This document shows, piece after piece, positions 43,660 to 52,248 of a DNA stretch of 54,992 nucleotides. The position numbers and the translations under genes were made by a program. The notes beneath the pieces were generated by a model. The model saw only the letters and a program-made list of their open reading frames with translations, was not told where the DNA came from and ran no database searches. The first letter of the stretch is position 1; the number at the start of each line of letters is the position of its first letter. The stretch covers positions 1 through 54,992 of the forward strand of contig JAAFHK010000001.1 of the NCBI GenBank assembly GCA_013297565.1, read 5' to 3'. The DNA comes from Cytophagales bacterium (GTDB lineage Bacteria; Bacteroidota; Bacteroidia; Cytophagales; Thermoflexibacteraceae).

Positions 43660-45063
43660 ATGAGCAATTCCTTAAGTCTAAACGATTGGTTTCAGATCGA
43701 AAAAAAGGTTCGAGCTCAAGCACGCCTTAGCGTACAAGACCTTGCGGCACAAACGGGTTTGGCGCTGGTTGATGCGGAGAAAGTGATTGAGCAATTATTG
43801 GAAAAATACCACTGTCGGCTTCAAGTAACTGCCGAAGGGCAAATTATTTATGATTTCGAAAATTTCAGGCTTCGAAATATACAAGAATGGAAAAAAAAGT
43901 TACAATATTGGTTCGAAACGGTTTGGATTTATAGCCAATACGGTTTGCGGGTTTTGATTGGGCTATTTACCATTACCTATTTTTTGTTGTCAGCCATCGG
44001 GCTAACCTTGGTTACAGGGCAGTCTTTGGGAATCCAACATTTGCTCTATGAGGATAAAAAGGAGAAACAATTAAAAGATAAATCAAAAAAAGCCAATTTT
44101 GAAAATATTTTTGTTTCCTTCTGGAAAAGCATTACGCAGTGGCGTACTGTGGGCGAAAATATTGTAGAGCAGAAAGAAACGGAAGGCAAAAAAAATTGGG
44201 TGGAAGCCGTTTATCAATTTGTTTTTGGAAAAAATAAACCAAAAAATCCGCTTTCGGAAGCCCAAAAAACGGCACAGTGGATCAGCCAACAAAATGGAAT
44301 CCTGACCGTAGAGGAAGTCCAAATGCTCACAGGCACAGACCGTAACGAGGCAGAACGCTTATTTTCGGAGGTTCTGGTGCGTTTCGAGGGCAAAGCCGAA
44401 GTAAGCGAAGAGGGAATTTTGTACGGTCATTTCGAAACCCTATTGCAGCAAACCCAATCTACCAACGCTAAAATAGGTTTTTTCTACGAAACCGAAGAAC
44501 CGCTTGCGGTAATTACAGGTAATAACATAAAGCAAAACGCGCGCATTGCGGGTTTGGGGGCAATAACACTCATCTCCTCTTTGATTTTTAGTTTGGAAGC
44601 CTACGAACGTATTTTTCTTTTTCAAGTAAGCCCAAATATTTGGCTAACGCTATTTTTAGGCTGGATTCCGCTGTTTTATACCGTGCCTTTTTTTACGCTG
44701 CCTTTTGTGCGAATATTGAAACAAGAATTTTGGACGAATCCGAAAATCAAAGAGCAAAATTTGGAACGAAGCCTTTTCAAAGCGATTGTCGAAAATGGCT
44801 GGGAATCTATAGAGTTGAAAACCTTAAGTGGGAAAGTTTTTAAGAATAATTGGGCTTGGCAACAAAAAAAAGTGGCTAAAATAGTAAAAAAATGGCAATT
44901 AGATTTTGGTTTCGAGATCGTAGCCGAAGAAAAAAAGGGCGAGGTAGTCTATAGTTTTGAGGCTTTTAAGGCACAGTTGGACAGGATTGAGGCTTTCAGA
45001 AGCCAATTTACTTTGCAAAATTTTCAATCTGATATTGTTTTTGATACGAACGAAGAGGAGTAG
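43660..45063 (+). CDS. Membrane protein with three winged-helix-like repeats
   Basis: A 467-residue protein with no named family known to me. One motif appears three times: SVQDLAAQTGLALVDAEKVI ending GQIIYDFENF (24-69), TVEEVQMLTGTDRNEAERLF ending GILYGHFETL (216-261), and the more diverged region ending GEVVYSFEAF (about 375-436). Each looks like helix-turn-helix plus a strand pair, as in a winged helix. Between them are hydrophobic segments at about 95-118, 297-312 and 326-350. It may be a membrane-tethered DNA- or protein-binding protein. Cyanobacterial proteins with similar repeats are known to me only by memory. It is probably cotranscribed with the STAS-like gene. Confidence 0.55.
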   Translation: MSNSLSLNDWFQIEKKVRAQARLSVQDLAAQTGLALVDAEKVIEQLLEKYHCRLQVTAEGQIIYDFENFRLRNIQEWKKKLQYWFETVWIYSQYGLRVLIGLFTITYFLLSAIGLTLVTGQSLGIQHLLYEDKKEKQLKDKSKKANFENIFVSFWKSITQWRTVGENIVEQKETEGKKNWVEAVYQFVFGKNKPKNPLSEAQKTAQWISQQNGILTVEEVQMLTGTDRNEAERLFSEVLVRFEGKAEVSEEGILYGHFETLLQQTQSTNAKIGFFYETEEPLAVITGNNIKQNARIAGLGAITLISSLIFSLEAYERIFLFQVSPNIWLTLFLGWIPLFYTVPFFTLPFVRILKQEFWTNPKIKEQNLERSLFKAIVENGWESIELKTLSGKVFKNNWAWQQKKVAKIVKKWQLDFGFEIVAEEKKGEVVYSFEAFKAQLDRIEAFRSQFTLQNFQSDIVFDTNEEE

Positions 45064-45108
45064 AAAGGCTTTTGGAAAATATCGAACTTTCCAAAAGCCT
45101 TTTTTTTA
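45064..45108. terminator. Strong bidirectional terminator
   Basis: AAAGGCTTTTGGAAA and TTTCCAAAAGCCTTT flank a short loop, with a T-run to the right. It ends the three-repeat membrane protein gene and overlaps by 3 bp the stop codon of the convergent fRMsr gene. Confidence 0.8.
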
Positions 45109-45591
45109 TAGCAAATTTTTACCCATAAATTCCGCCAATTTTTCCAAATAAACCTTGTCCGTTTCGTCAAAATGGTTTAAATGTTCGCTATCTACGTCCA
45201 AGACCATGACTACTTTTCCGTCTTTGAAAATAGGCACGACAATTTCGGATTTCGAGTCCGAACTACAGGCGATATGCCCGTCAAACTGGTCGACATCGGC
45301 TACAATAATCGTTTTTTGGGTGCTGTACGCCGCCCCGCAAACACCCGCTTGGTGAGCAATGCGAACGCAAGCAATCGTACCTTGAAAGGGACCCAAAACC
45401 AATTCCTTACCTCTGTCGAGATAAAAACCCACCCAAAAAAAGCCAAATCCTTGTTTGAGTGCCGCCGCAATATTGGCAAGGTTGGCAATCAAATCCGTTT
45501 CGCCAAGCGTAAGTGCCTGAATTTGAGGCAATAAAGTTTCGTATTTTTCGGCTTTCGTAGCCGTTTGATCAAGCAAAAGAGTTTCAGCCAT
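45106..45591 (-). CDS. msrC: Free methionine-(R)-sulfoxide reductase (GAF domain)
   Basis: A 161-residue GAF-domain enzyme. The three conserved cysteines are in GTIACVRI, GVCGAAYS and HIACSSDSKSEIVVPI, the set used for catalysis in fRMsr. The WVGFYLDRGKELVLGPFQG segment and LDVDSEHLNHFDETD end are family landmarks. It reduces free methionine sulfoxide in the cytoplasm, repairing oxidative damage. It stands alone, facing the terminator it shares with the neighbouring convergent gene. Confidence 0.9.
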   Translation of the reverse strand: MAETLLLDQTATKAEKYETLLPQIQALTLGETDLIANLANIAAALKQGFGFFWVGFYLDRGKELVLGPFQGTIACVRIAHQAGVCGAAYSTQKTIIVADVDQFDGHIACSSDSKSEIVVPIFKDGKVVMVLDVDSEHLNHFDETDKVYLEKLAEFMGKNLL

Positions 45592-45627
45592 GTGCGTAAA
45601 ATATATTGGTAAGAAAATAATAAATTT

Positions 45628-46407
45628 TTACAATTTCTCCGCCCGCACGTGCCAACCAAAAGACAAAAGTTCGGACGATCCTTTTTCCTGAAGACTATTT
45701 TCCTGTAATAATTCAAGAATAAGTTGGATAGAACGCTTAGAAATAGGCGGAATTTCTGCCAATCCATAACGATCAGTCATGGAAGGCAAACGGTTTAGTT
45801 CTTGGGCAAGATATTCGAAATAATTGCCGTTTGGACTCATTTCTACGATTTTGAAACCATTTTCTGGCAAATATTTTTCATAAAAATAAGGGCTAAAACC
45901 TGTATAAAAATGGTAAGGAGCAAAATGAGTCATACTACAAAAAGGGGCAGTAAGAATCAACTGTCCGCCACTGGGTAGCAGTCGCCCAAACTCTTTCAGG
46001 GCTTCCAAAGGGTGCGGAATATGCTCCAGAACTTCGGTGCAAAGGATCGCCCCAAAACTGCCATTGGCTTCGGGAATGTGGGCAATGTCGGACACTATGT
46101 CCAATTTTCCATAATTCCATTCGCCCATTTGCAAACCTACAGGCAAATTCTTGGGGTCATATTGGGCAAAATCCTGTGAAATGTATTGTAAATGTTCGCA
46201 ATATTTTTTGTACTGCATTTCACCCGCCCCCGCATCGAGGAGGCGTATGCCAGCAGGCAAACCCCGCAGTTGCGAAGCTACCCAATCCTGCCTATTTCGT
46301 TCGTTTTGCGTACCAACTGTAGTTTCCGCTTTTAAAGGAAACAGCCAAGAAATGATTTTTAAGCCTATTCGTTCTTTCCAAGCCATGGATTTTTGGTTTA
46401 TTGGCAA
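45628..46407 (-). CDS. Class I SAM-dependent methyltransferase
   Basis: A 259-residue protein of the UbiE/Methyltransf_11 type. Motif I is LLDAGAGEMQYKKYC (about 57-71), the acidic post-I strand is ISQDFAQYDP, and motif IV/V is ILCTEVLEHIPHPLEALKEF followed by LLPSGGQLILTAPF. The HFAPYHFYTGFSPYFYEKYL segment is typical of methyltransferases associated with surface glycans, but the substrate is unknown. An internal ATG at codon 8 (MAWKERIG) is an equally good start. It follows the next methyltransferase on the same strand, with a hairpin between. Confidence 0.75.
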   Translation of the reverse strand: MPINQKSMAWKERIGLKIISWLFPLKAETTVGTQNERNRQDWVASQLRGLPAGIRLLDAGAGEMQYKKYCEHLQYISQDFAQYDPKNLPVGLQMGEWNYGKLDIVSDIAHIPEANGSFGAILCTEVLEHIPHPLEALKEFGRLLPSGGQLILTAPFCSMTHFAPYHFYTGFSPYFYEKYLPENGFKIVEMSPNGNYFEYLAQELNRLPSMTDRYGLAEIPPISKRSIQLILELLQENSLQEKGSSELLSFGWHVRAEKL

Positions 46408-46426
46408 AGGTTCAAAACACCAAAAA

Positions 46427-46460
46427 CAAAAATAACATTTTTGGAAAAATGTTATTTTTG
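46427..46460. terminator. Terminator hairpin between two methyltransferase genes
   Basis: CAAAAATAACATTTTT and AAAAATGTTATTTTTG form a 16-bp perfect stem. The same AATAACATTTTT core occurs in the second internal hairpin of the MITE at 30911-31045. Confidence 0.7.
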
Positions 46461-46491
46461 AATAAAAATACCAAACAATTCCATTAAAAAT

Positions 46492-47271
46492 TTACTTTTC
46501 GACCACCGCAAACAAATCCAAACATTCGGCAGTTTCGTAACTCAAAGAAAAATTATCCATCGTGATTCCTTTGACCAGTTCGTCATTGCTTGCAAGCAGT
46601 TTGTTTCGATTCAGTCGGTTCAAAATATCGTAAGGAATTTGCAAAAATTGGCGAGGCAATCGATACTGCAAATTAAAAATATCAAAACGGGTCATTCGTT
46701 TGACCGAACGGCGATTTTCTTCGTGATACGCCATGACTTTTTCATCACCCATAACTCCCTGAAAATCAATTTTTTGAAAATATTTTCCTAAAAGTTTTTG
46801 CAATTCCGCACTGGTATATTCCCTTACGTGCCATGGGTTTCGGGAAAGCGAAAGCGGGCGATTGGGTGTCGAAATAATTGCCTGACCGTTAGGCTTCAAA
46901 ACTCTGTAGATTTCGCTTACAAATTTATTGTCCTCCTCGATATGTTCGATAACCTGTAGCGTAACTATAGTATCAATCGAGTTGTCGGGGATTCCTGTAA
47001 AAGGCGGAATATGTCGGTTTATAAACCGACAGTCGGGATAAATGCCCGATAAATGCTCCGTAAGTTTGTCATTTTTGTCAATAGCGGTGTAGGTTTTGGC
47101 ATTTTCCAAAAAAAGCGCTATTCCACGCCCTGTACCGCAACCCAGCTCCAGCATATTACCGCGCACCCTTTCGGCGGCGCGGTGATAGGCAAAAGAAAGC
47201 CTTTGATTTAGCACATTGTCGCTAAGGATTTCGTAAGACGTAACTTCAGTAGTTTTGAACATATTGCTCAT
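46492..47271 (-). CDS. Class I SAM-dependent methyltransferase
   Basis: A 259-residue protein, similar in length and general layout to its neighbour. Motif I is MLELGCGTGRGIALFL (about 40-55), the post-I strand is TYTAIDKNDKL, and motif IV is TIVTLQVIEHIEEDNKFVSE followed by VLKPNGQAIISTPNRP. The RNPWHVREYTSAELQKLL segment is common in methyltransferases of the UbiG/Methyltransf_11 type. Target unknown. The two adjacent methyltransferases may serve the same polysaccharide or lipid pathway, but no other gene of such a pathway is near. Confidence 0.78.
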   Translation of the reverse strand: MSNMFKTTEVTSYEILSDNVLNQRLSFAYHRAAERVRGNMLELGCGTGRGIALFLENAKTYTAIDKNDKLTEHLSGIYPDCRFINRHIPPFTGIPDNSIDTIVTLQVIEHIEEDNKFVSEIYRVLKPNGQAIISTPNRPLSLSRNPWHVREYTSAELQKLLGKYFQKIDFQGVMGDEKVMAYHEENRRSVKRMTRFDIFNLQYRLPRQFLQIPYDILNRLNRNKLLASNDELVKGITMDNFSLSYETAECLDLFAVVEK

Positions 47272-47351
47272 TTTCTTTGTGTTTTTTAAATATTGGACAC
47301 TTCAAAACTGTCCGATATTTCGATGATGCACACGCCCAAGCGTATGTTACA

Positions 47352-48128
47352 CTATTTTCCTTTAAATTCAGGTTTTCTTTTTGCCAAAAAGGCGTTTGTG
47401 CCTTCTTTAAAATCTTCCGTTCGGCAACAACTCCCAAAAGCATTTGCCTCGATATGATAGCCGTCCTTGGGAGTACCCACCGCATTAACACAGCTAATAA
47501 TCTGACTAATTGCAAGGGGGGCTTTTTGTGTAATTTTATCAATAATTTCTTGTACTTTTTCTATAAGTTGTTCAGCAGGGACAACGTGATTTACCAAACC
47601 CCATTGATAAGCGTCTTTGGCATCGAGCATATCACCTGTCATCATGAGTTCCATTGCCTTGCCACGCCCAATGTTTTTGACAAGGCGTTGCGTACCGCCG
47701 TAGCCAGGAATAATGCCCAAATTCACTTCTGGTTGCCCAAATCGGGCGTTTTCTGCCGCTATTCTGAAATGACAAGCCATCGCTAATTCGCAACCGCCGC
47801 CCAACGCAAAACCATTGATAGCCGCAATAATAGGTTTATGACAATTTTCGATCTTGAAAAAAATCTCTTGACCGCGCTCCGCAAATTTGCGAGCATGGAT
47901 CGGCATAACTTCGGCAATTTCAGAAATATCAGCCCCCGCAACAAAGGCTTTTTGCCCCGATCCAGTTACAATAACGGCTTTGATTTGATCATTTTCATAA
48001 ACCTCATCAATCACATTACTGATTTCCTCCATCGTTTGTTGGTTCAACGCATTGAGTTTTTCAGGACGGTTAATCGTGAGGGTAAGCACACCCGCATTTA
48101 ATTGAGTAAGTAAATTTTTATAATTCAT
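47352..48128 (-). CDS. Enoyl-CoA hydratase/isomerase
   Basis: A 258-residue crotonase. The oxyanion-hole segments are AFVAGADISEIAE (about 62-74) and NGFALGGGCELAMACH (about 104-119). The catalytic glutamates are in the helix FGQPEVNLGIIPGYGGTQRL (about 133-152): E137 and the second conserved Glu/Gly position PGYGG. It hydrates short-chain trans-2-enoyl-CoA, most likely crotonyl-CoA, in fatty-acid or amino-acid breakdown. The closing FAKRKPEFKG-like end (FLAKRKPEFKGK) is typical. It is single-gene and flanked by palindromic repeats. Confidence 0.9.
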   Translation of the reverse strand: MNYKNLLTQLNAGVLTLTINRPEKLNALNQQTMEEISNVIDEVYENDQIKAVIVTGSGQKAFVAGADISEIAEVMPIHARKFAERGQEIFFKIENCHKPIIAAINGFALGGGCELAMACHFRIAAENARFGQPEVNLGIIPGYGGTQRLVKNIGRGKAMELMMTGDMLDAKDAYQWGLVNHVVPAEQLIEKVQEIIDKITQKAPLAISQIISCVNAVGTPKDGYHIEANAFGSCCRTEDFKEGTNAFLAKRKPEFKGK

Positions 48129-48238
48129 GGTAAGAGTTTGGTTTTTAAAATTTGGTCAAACGCTAAAGCGTATAAATTATGCGAAACGCTTTTTCGGATA
48201 TTTTTACCTACAAAGACGAAATCAAAAAGGCTGTTTTA

Positions 48239-48341
48239 AACGCTGTAAGCGTGAAATCTTAATAGAAAAACAAATTCTCACTCATCTTGAACGCTGTAGG
48301 CGTGTTATCTTTAGTCCTTAAGATTTCACGCCTACGGCGTT
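48239..48341. repeat. Cluster of AACGCTGTAAGCGTG-type repeats
   Basis: Within 103 bp one ~24-bp unit (AACGCTGTAAGCGTGAAATC) appears at 48239, again in diverged form at 48290 and inverted at 48318-48341. The second and third form a long hairpin. A related CGCTAAAGCGT lies at 48162. The whole gap 48129-48502 shows no gene. Confidence 0.6.
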
Positions 48342-48461
48342 CAAATAAAGGTAAAGTCTATTTTTCTACTAAGATTTCAGCCCTAAAGGGCTTTAAATTT
48401 CCGTAACTCACTACTAATGCGAATTAGGGATAAAACGAACAATAAACATCAAAAATAACGC

Positions 48462-48487
48462 CTTTGCGGGTGTTTTCACCCGCAAAG
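48462..48487. terminator. Terminator of the DUF1573 gene
   Basis: CTTTGCGGGTG and CACCCGCAAAG form an 11-bp perfect stem with a TTTT loop, 16 bp beyond the stop codon of the minus-strand gene. Confidence 0.6.
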
Positions 48488-48502
48488 CACATGGTACAAT
48501 TA

Positions 48503-49999
48503 TCATCTCTGCGGTTTGGTTAAAGACCAACGGGCAAAATTATCCCAAATAATTGAATTTGGGGCAATTTTTATGCCGTCCCAGTCTGTATTTTTTTTGC
48601 CTTCCAAATCCGCAATGCGAATTTTGATTTTTTCTCCGTTCAATTCCTCTACAAAAGCCGTAATCAAGATTTTTTTGCCTTTTACGCTGTTTGCGAAATA
48701 TACTTTATCACCAATTTGGTATTTTGGCACAGTAGTTTCGACCGCAGGAACAGGCACTGTTTTTTGGGTTACAGTAGTTGTTACGGCAGGCGTTTCGGAA
48801 ATAACTTGTATGTTGGCATTTGGAGTAGCTTTCATCAAACTATTACTGGTCAAATCCACAGAGGGCGTTTCGATAACAGGCGGTTGTGGCGTAATTTGAG
48901 GCGAATTATCTGGCTGCGGGGCTTGCGCGCTTACGTCCGCATCGAGGCTCAACTGTACTACCGACTCTTTTGGGTCGTTGGTGATAACGGTTACATATTT
49001 GTTTTGTTTGCCGCTTTGTTGCCCGCTTGAATAGGTAACATCAACCGTTGTCGATTCGTTGGGTTTCAAAACTTCTTTTTGCGGATTGGTTGCCGTACAG
49101 CCACAAGTTGCCTTTACTTTCCTCAAAATAAGGTCTTCCGTGCCTTCGTTTCGGATTGTAAAAGTCGTTGTATTGACCGTATTTTGGGCTACGTTTCCAA
49201 AATTATGCCCTTTTCTGTCAAAAACTACTTTCGGCGAAGTGCTGCGATTTTTTCGGTAAGCAAAATTTTCTTTGATGTCGGCACTCAAATACAGCGCTTT
49301 ATTGGGTTCTTTGTCATCATCAGTTACTAAACTGAAATTATCAAAAACATAACCCCAATCTGCCTTTTTGATCGCATCAAATTTGAACATCAAACGCGTA
49401 GCTTCTTTAGGTTGCAAAGTCGTTTTGGCGGCTTGCACCGTAACGTGTGCTGGAAGCGTGGTGTTTTGTAAAAGCAAATTGACGGGTTTTGTGCCTTGAT
49501 TATAAACTACAACCGAAGACGTATCCGAACCGTCATGATTTACGTCCGCAAAACCTACGTGCGTATTGTCAAAACGCAGATTTCCACTTTCGATAGGATA
49601 AAAATCCACATACGATTTTTGGCGTGCTGTTACTTCTCCCGCAATTTGCAAAGAAAGCGTATTGGGTTCGCCGTTGGTATAAACCGTAATTGTTTTGTCA
49701 AACTTACCAGGGCGGTTCAAAGGATCATAAGCGGCTCGGACGAAACCCGTTTGATTGGGCATAATGTCGTCTTTTGTCCAACTTGGTGTGGTGCAACCGC
49801 AAGAAGCCTGTACATTGGTTAGCTTGAGAGGCTGATTGCCTGTATTTTTGAATTTGAACTCAACTTCAGCCGAACCGCCGTCTTCTTTGATTGTCCCAAA
49901 TTGATGGCTTGTTTTTTCGAACTCGATTTTGGCTTGCGCCCAAAGTGCCGAAGCGGATAGCGAAACCGCTACAAAAAGACTTAAAAACTTGATTTTCAT
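48503..49999 (-). CDS. DUF1573 protein with two domains and a C-terminal SH3-like domain
   Basis: A 498-residue exported protein with a signal peptide (about 1-21, ASALWAQ). Two DUF1573 domains (about 25-125 and 260-355) each contain the C-G-C-T signature: VQASCGCTTPSW and KATCGCTATNP, preceded by HQFGTIKEDGG and HNFGNVAQNT. A middle Ig-like part (about 130-250) separates them. A Pro/Thr-rich linker (about 360-430) leads to a beta-rich C-terminal domain (about 430-498, YQIGDKVYFANSVKGKKILI) that looks SH3/Tudor-like. DUF1573 proteins are common Bacteroidota periplasmic or surface proteins of unknown function. Confidence 0.82.
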   Translation of the reverse strand: MKIKFLSLFVAVSLSASALWAQAKIEFEKTSHQFGTIKEDGGSAEVEFKFKNTGNQPLKLTNVQASCGCTTPSWTKDDIMPNQTGFVRAAYDPLNRPGKFDKTITVYTNGEPNTLSLQIAGEVTARQKSYVDFYPIESGNLRFDNTHVGFADVNHDGSDTSSVVVYNQGTKPVNLLLQNTTLPAHVTVQAAKTTLQPKEATRLMFKFDAIKKADWGYVFDNFSLVTDDDKEPNKALYLSADIKENFAYRKNRSTSPKVVFDRKGHNFGNVAQNTVNTTTFTIRNEGTEDLILRKVKATCGCTATNPQKEVLKPNESTTVDVTYSSGQQSGKQNKYVTVITNDPKESVVQLSLDADVSAQAPQPDNSPQITPQPPVIETPSVDLTSNSLMKATPNANIQVISETPAVTTTVTQKTVPVPAVETTVPKYQIGDKVYFANSVKGKKILITAFVEELNGEKIKIRIADLEGKKNTDWDGIKIAPNSIIWDNFARWSLTKPQR

Positions 50000-50157
50000 A
50001 TTTTTATACAGAAATGTTTAAAAAGAAAATGAAGAAAAATACGGCACTGCAAAGATCGGAATATTTTTGAATCTATTTAAGTTTTTTCGTTTTTTTTGCC
50101 CTATTTTTGCTTTTGGCTTTTTCTTTGTCTTGTTTATAGCTTTGTGCTAACCCATTT

Positions 50158-52248
50158 ATGAAAAATCGGATTCTTGGAATATTACTATTTACACTTAGTC
50201 TAAGCAGGGTTTGCGCCCAGCCCGAAATTCCTTTTTTCCAAACCGACTCTACCCGAAACACTTGGCTACAATTTTCCTTAGAACAGGATTTGCTCAATAT
50301 CGGTGTGGAAAATGCCAAAGAAACCAACCTGTCGACCATTACCCAAACAGCTGAATCCTCGTTTTTTTCTCCATTTTCCGTTTCTGTTCTTAGCCAAGCT
50401 GATCTTTTGCGGGCTGGCATCACGACCGTCCCTGAAGCCTTGCGTTTGGCGGCAGGTTTCATTGTTCGCCAAAAAACAAATGGTGTTTTTGGAGTCCAAA
50501 ACCATCACCATCTCCTTCCTGATCAGGCTTTTTTGGAAGATTATGACAATCCTAATTTCCTCTTGCTGATCGATAATATGCCCATGAATCAATATTTTGT
50601 TGGGCAAATCTTTTGGGAAGCCTTGCCTATTTCGCTTCAGGATGTCGAACGGATCGAAATCAACCGCAGTCCCGCAAGCATTTTGTATGGACAAAATGCT
50701 ACGGCAAGCATTCATATTATTACCCAAAAAGCTGACGAAAAACAGGTTCGGGTTAGTAGCCAAGTCCAAGCGGGTTCGTTCGAGAGTTATCAAGCCCATT
50801 TGAGTGCCAAATGGGGAGTTACTGACAAACTAAGTATCAGACTATCAGGTAATTACCGTACAAATAATCGCTTCGAACAGCATTATTATTTGCTTGGTTT
50901 GGGACGGAATACAAGCAGTGATTCGCTTCTGTTTTTTGAAAATAATGTCGCCCAAACGCATCTTTTTACCCAATCCGCCCAGCAAAGTTACCAAATCAGT
51001 ACCAAAATTAATTATCAATTTTCGGAAAAAACCAATTTGCAAGCGGCAGTTTTTACCCAAAATTCACAAATTCAAGCCGTACTACATGATGCGGGGAATT
51101 TTGCCCAAAATACACGACAAGTTCAGCAAAACTTACTTAATATAAACTTCAAAAGTCCGAATTGGGTTTTTAATTTTAACTACCTTTTTGGAAATCAGAA
51201 CCTTGCCAAAGGGTATAATGGCTTCCAATTTGACCAAAATAGCCTAAATGGGCGCGCTTATTATCAAATAGACCGTCAAAATTGGCGTTTAATGACAGGA
51301 ATCTCTTACCAACAACATGGTTTTAATGAAAGCAAATTTTTGAACCCTGCGAATACGGCTTTGTCTAATAGCCTCGAACAGAAGGCAAATTTGCGCCATG
51401 CGGGGATTTTTGCACAAGCCGATTGGCAGATTAATAGCCGTTTTCGGGTTGTGGGGGGATTCAGGAACGAATTTTATTTGGGCTTGAACCGCAACGATCT
51501 CAATTTTTCTTTTGCCTTGACTTACCGTTTGCGGGAAAATTGGCTTTTTAGAGCAAATTACGGCAGTTCGAGCCTCAATTTTAGCCTTCACGATTTATAT
51601 GCTAAACAAACCCAAAATTCGGCTGATCTTCGAAATCCACTTTTGCTGATCAGTAGGGAAAATATACCCAATAAAAGCCTTATTTTACCCAAAAATCACG
51701 TTTTTGAGTTTGGTTTGCGGACAGTTTTGTTTCGGAATTGGCAATTCGACCTCGAAGCTTTTTATTTGATAAGCCAAAATGCCTTTCAAAACAACCTTAC
51801 ATTCGAAAATGCTCAAAATTTGAAAATAACTCGGACAAATGCTTCCGAAGTTTTTACCAATAAGGGTCTAACGCTAAGTTTGATTTATCGAAACCAAAAC
51901 GCACAGATACGGGCTTTTGGGACGTATCAAAATAATGCAAATTTAGGGTTTTCGCAAAATCCAAATTTCGTGAGTGGTTTGGATCTTAACTACAGCATTT
52001 TGTTTGGAAAAATCAACGCCAATGCCCTTTTCTATCACATGAGTCCGCAAAATCTGCCTAATTTTTACACTTCGCCTGTAGTGATCCAAGCCCAAAACAT
52101 TGTTAATACCAAAGTTTCGTACAAATTTTTGAAAGAACAAATCTTTTATTTTTCTGCACAAAACCTTCTAAGCCAAACCCAAGCCGAATTTATTTTTGGT
52201 GAAATAAACCCTACAAATTACCAAGTGGGCTTGTTGTTGAGTTATTAA
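50158..52248 (+). CDS. TonB-dependent outer-membrane receptor
   Basis: A 696-residue outer-membrane protein with a signal peptide (about 1-20, RVCAQ). The plug domain (about 60-210) has SVSVLSQADLLRAGITTVPE, LLLIDNMPMNQYFVGQIFW and VERIEINRSPASILYGQNAT, the usual plug landmarks. A 22-strand barrel is expected from about 225 to the end, and alternating hydrophobic strands run to the C-terminal NPTNYQVGLLLSY. No SusD partner is adjacent, so it is more like a siderophore or vitamin receptor than a SusC. Substrate unknown. It ends in a 4-bp convergent overlap with the PP2C gene. Confidence 0.88.
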   Translation: MKNRILGILLFTLSLSRVCAQPEIPFFQTDSTRNTWLQFSLEQDLLNIGVENAKETNLSTITQTAESSFFSPFSVSVLSQADLLRAGITTVPEALRLAAGFIVRQKTNGVFGVQNHHHLLPDQAFLEDYDNPNFLLLIDNMPMNQYFVGQIFWEALPISLQDVERIEINRSPASILYGQNATASIHIITQKADEKQVRVSSQVQAGSFESYQAHLSAKWGVTDKLSIRLSGNYRTNNRFEQHYYLLGLGRNTSSDSLLFFENNVAQTHLFTQSAQQSYQISTKINYQFSEKTNLQAAVFTQNSQIQAVLHDAGNFAQNTRQVQQNLLNINFKSPNWVFNFNYLFGNQNLAKGYNGFQFDQNSLNGRAYYQIDRQNWRLMTGISYQQHGFNESKFLNPANTALSNSLEQKANLRHAGIFAQADWQINSRFRVVGGFRNEFYLGLNRNDLNFSFALTYRLRENWLFRANYGSSSLNFSLHDLYAKQTQNSADLRNPLLLISRENIPNKSLILPKNHVFEFGLRTVLFRNWQFDLEAFYLISQNAFQNNLTFENAQNLKITRTNASEVFTNKGLTLSLIYRNQNAQIRAFGTYQNNANLGFSQNPNFVSGLDLNYSILFGKINANALFYHMSPQNLPNFYTSPVVIQAQNIVNTKVSYKFLKEQIFYFSAQNLLSQTQAEFIFGEINPTNYQVGLLLSY

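Noticed and set aside
48150-48490. Possible CRISPR array
   Set aside because: The units differ in sequence, orientation and spacing, and no cas gene is in the window.
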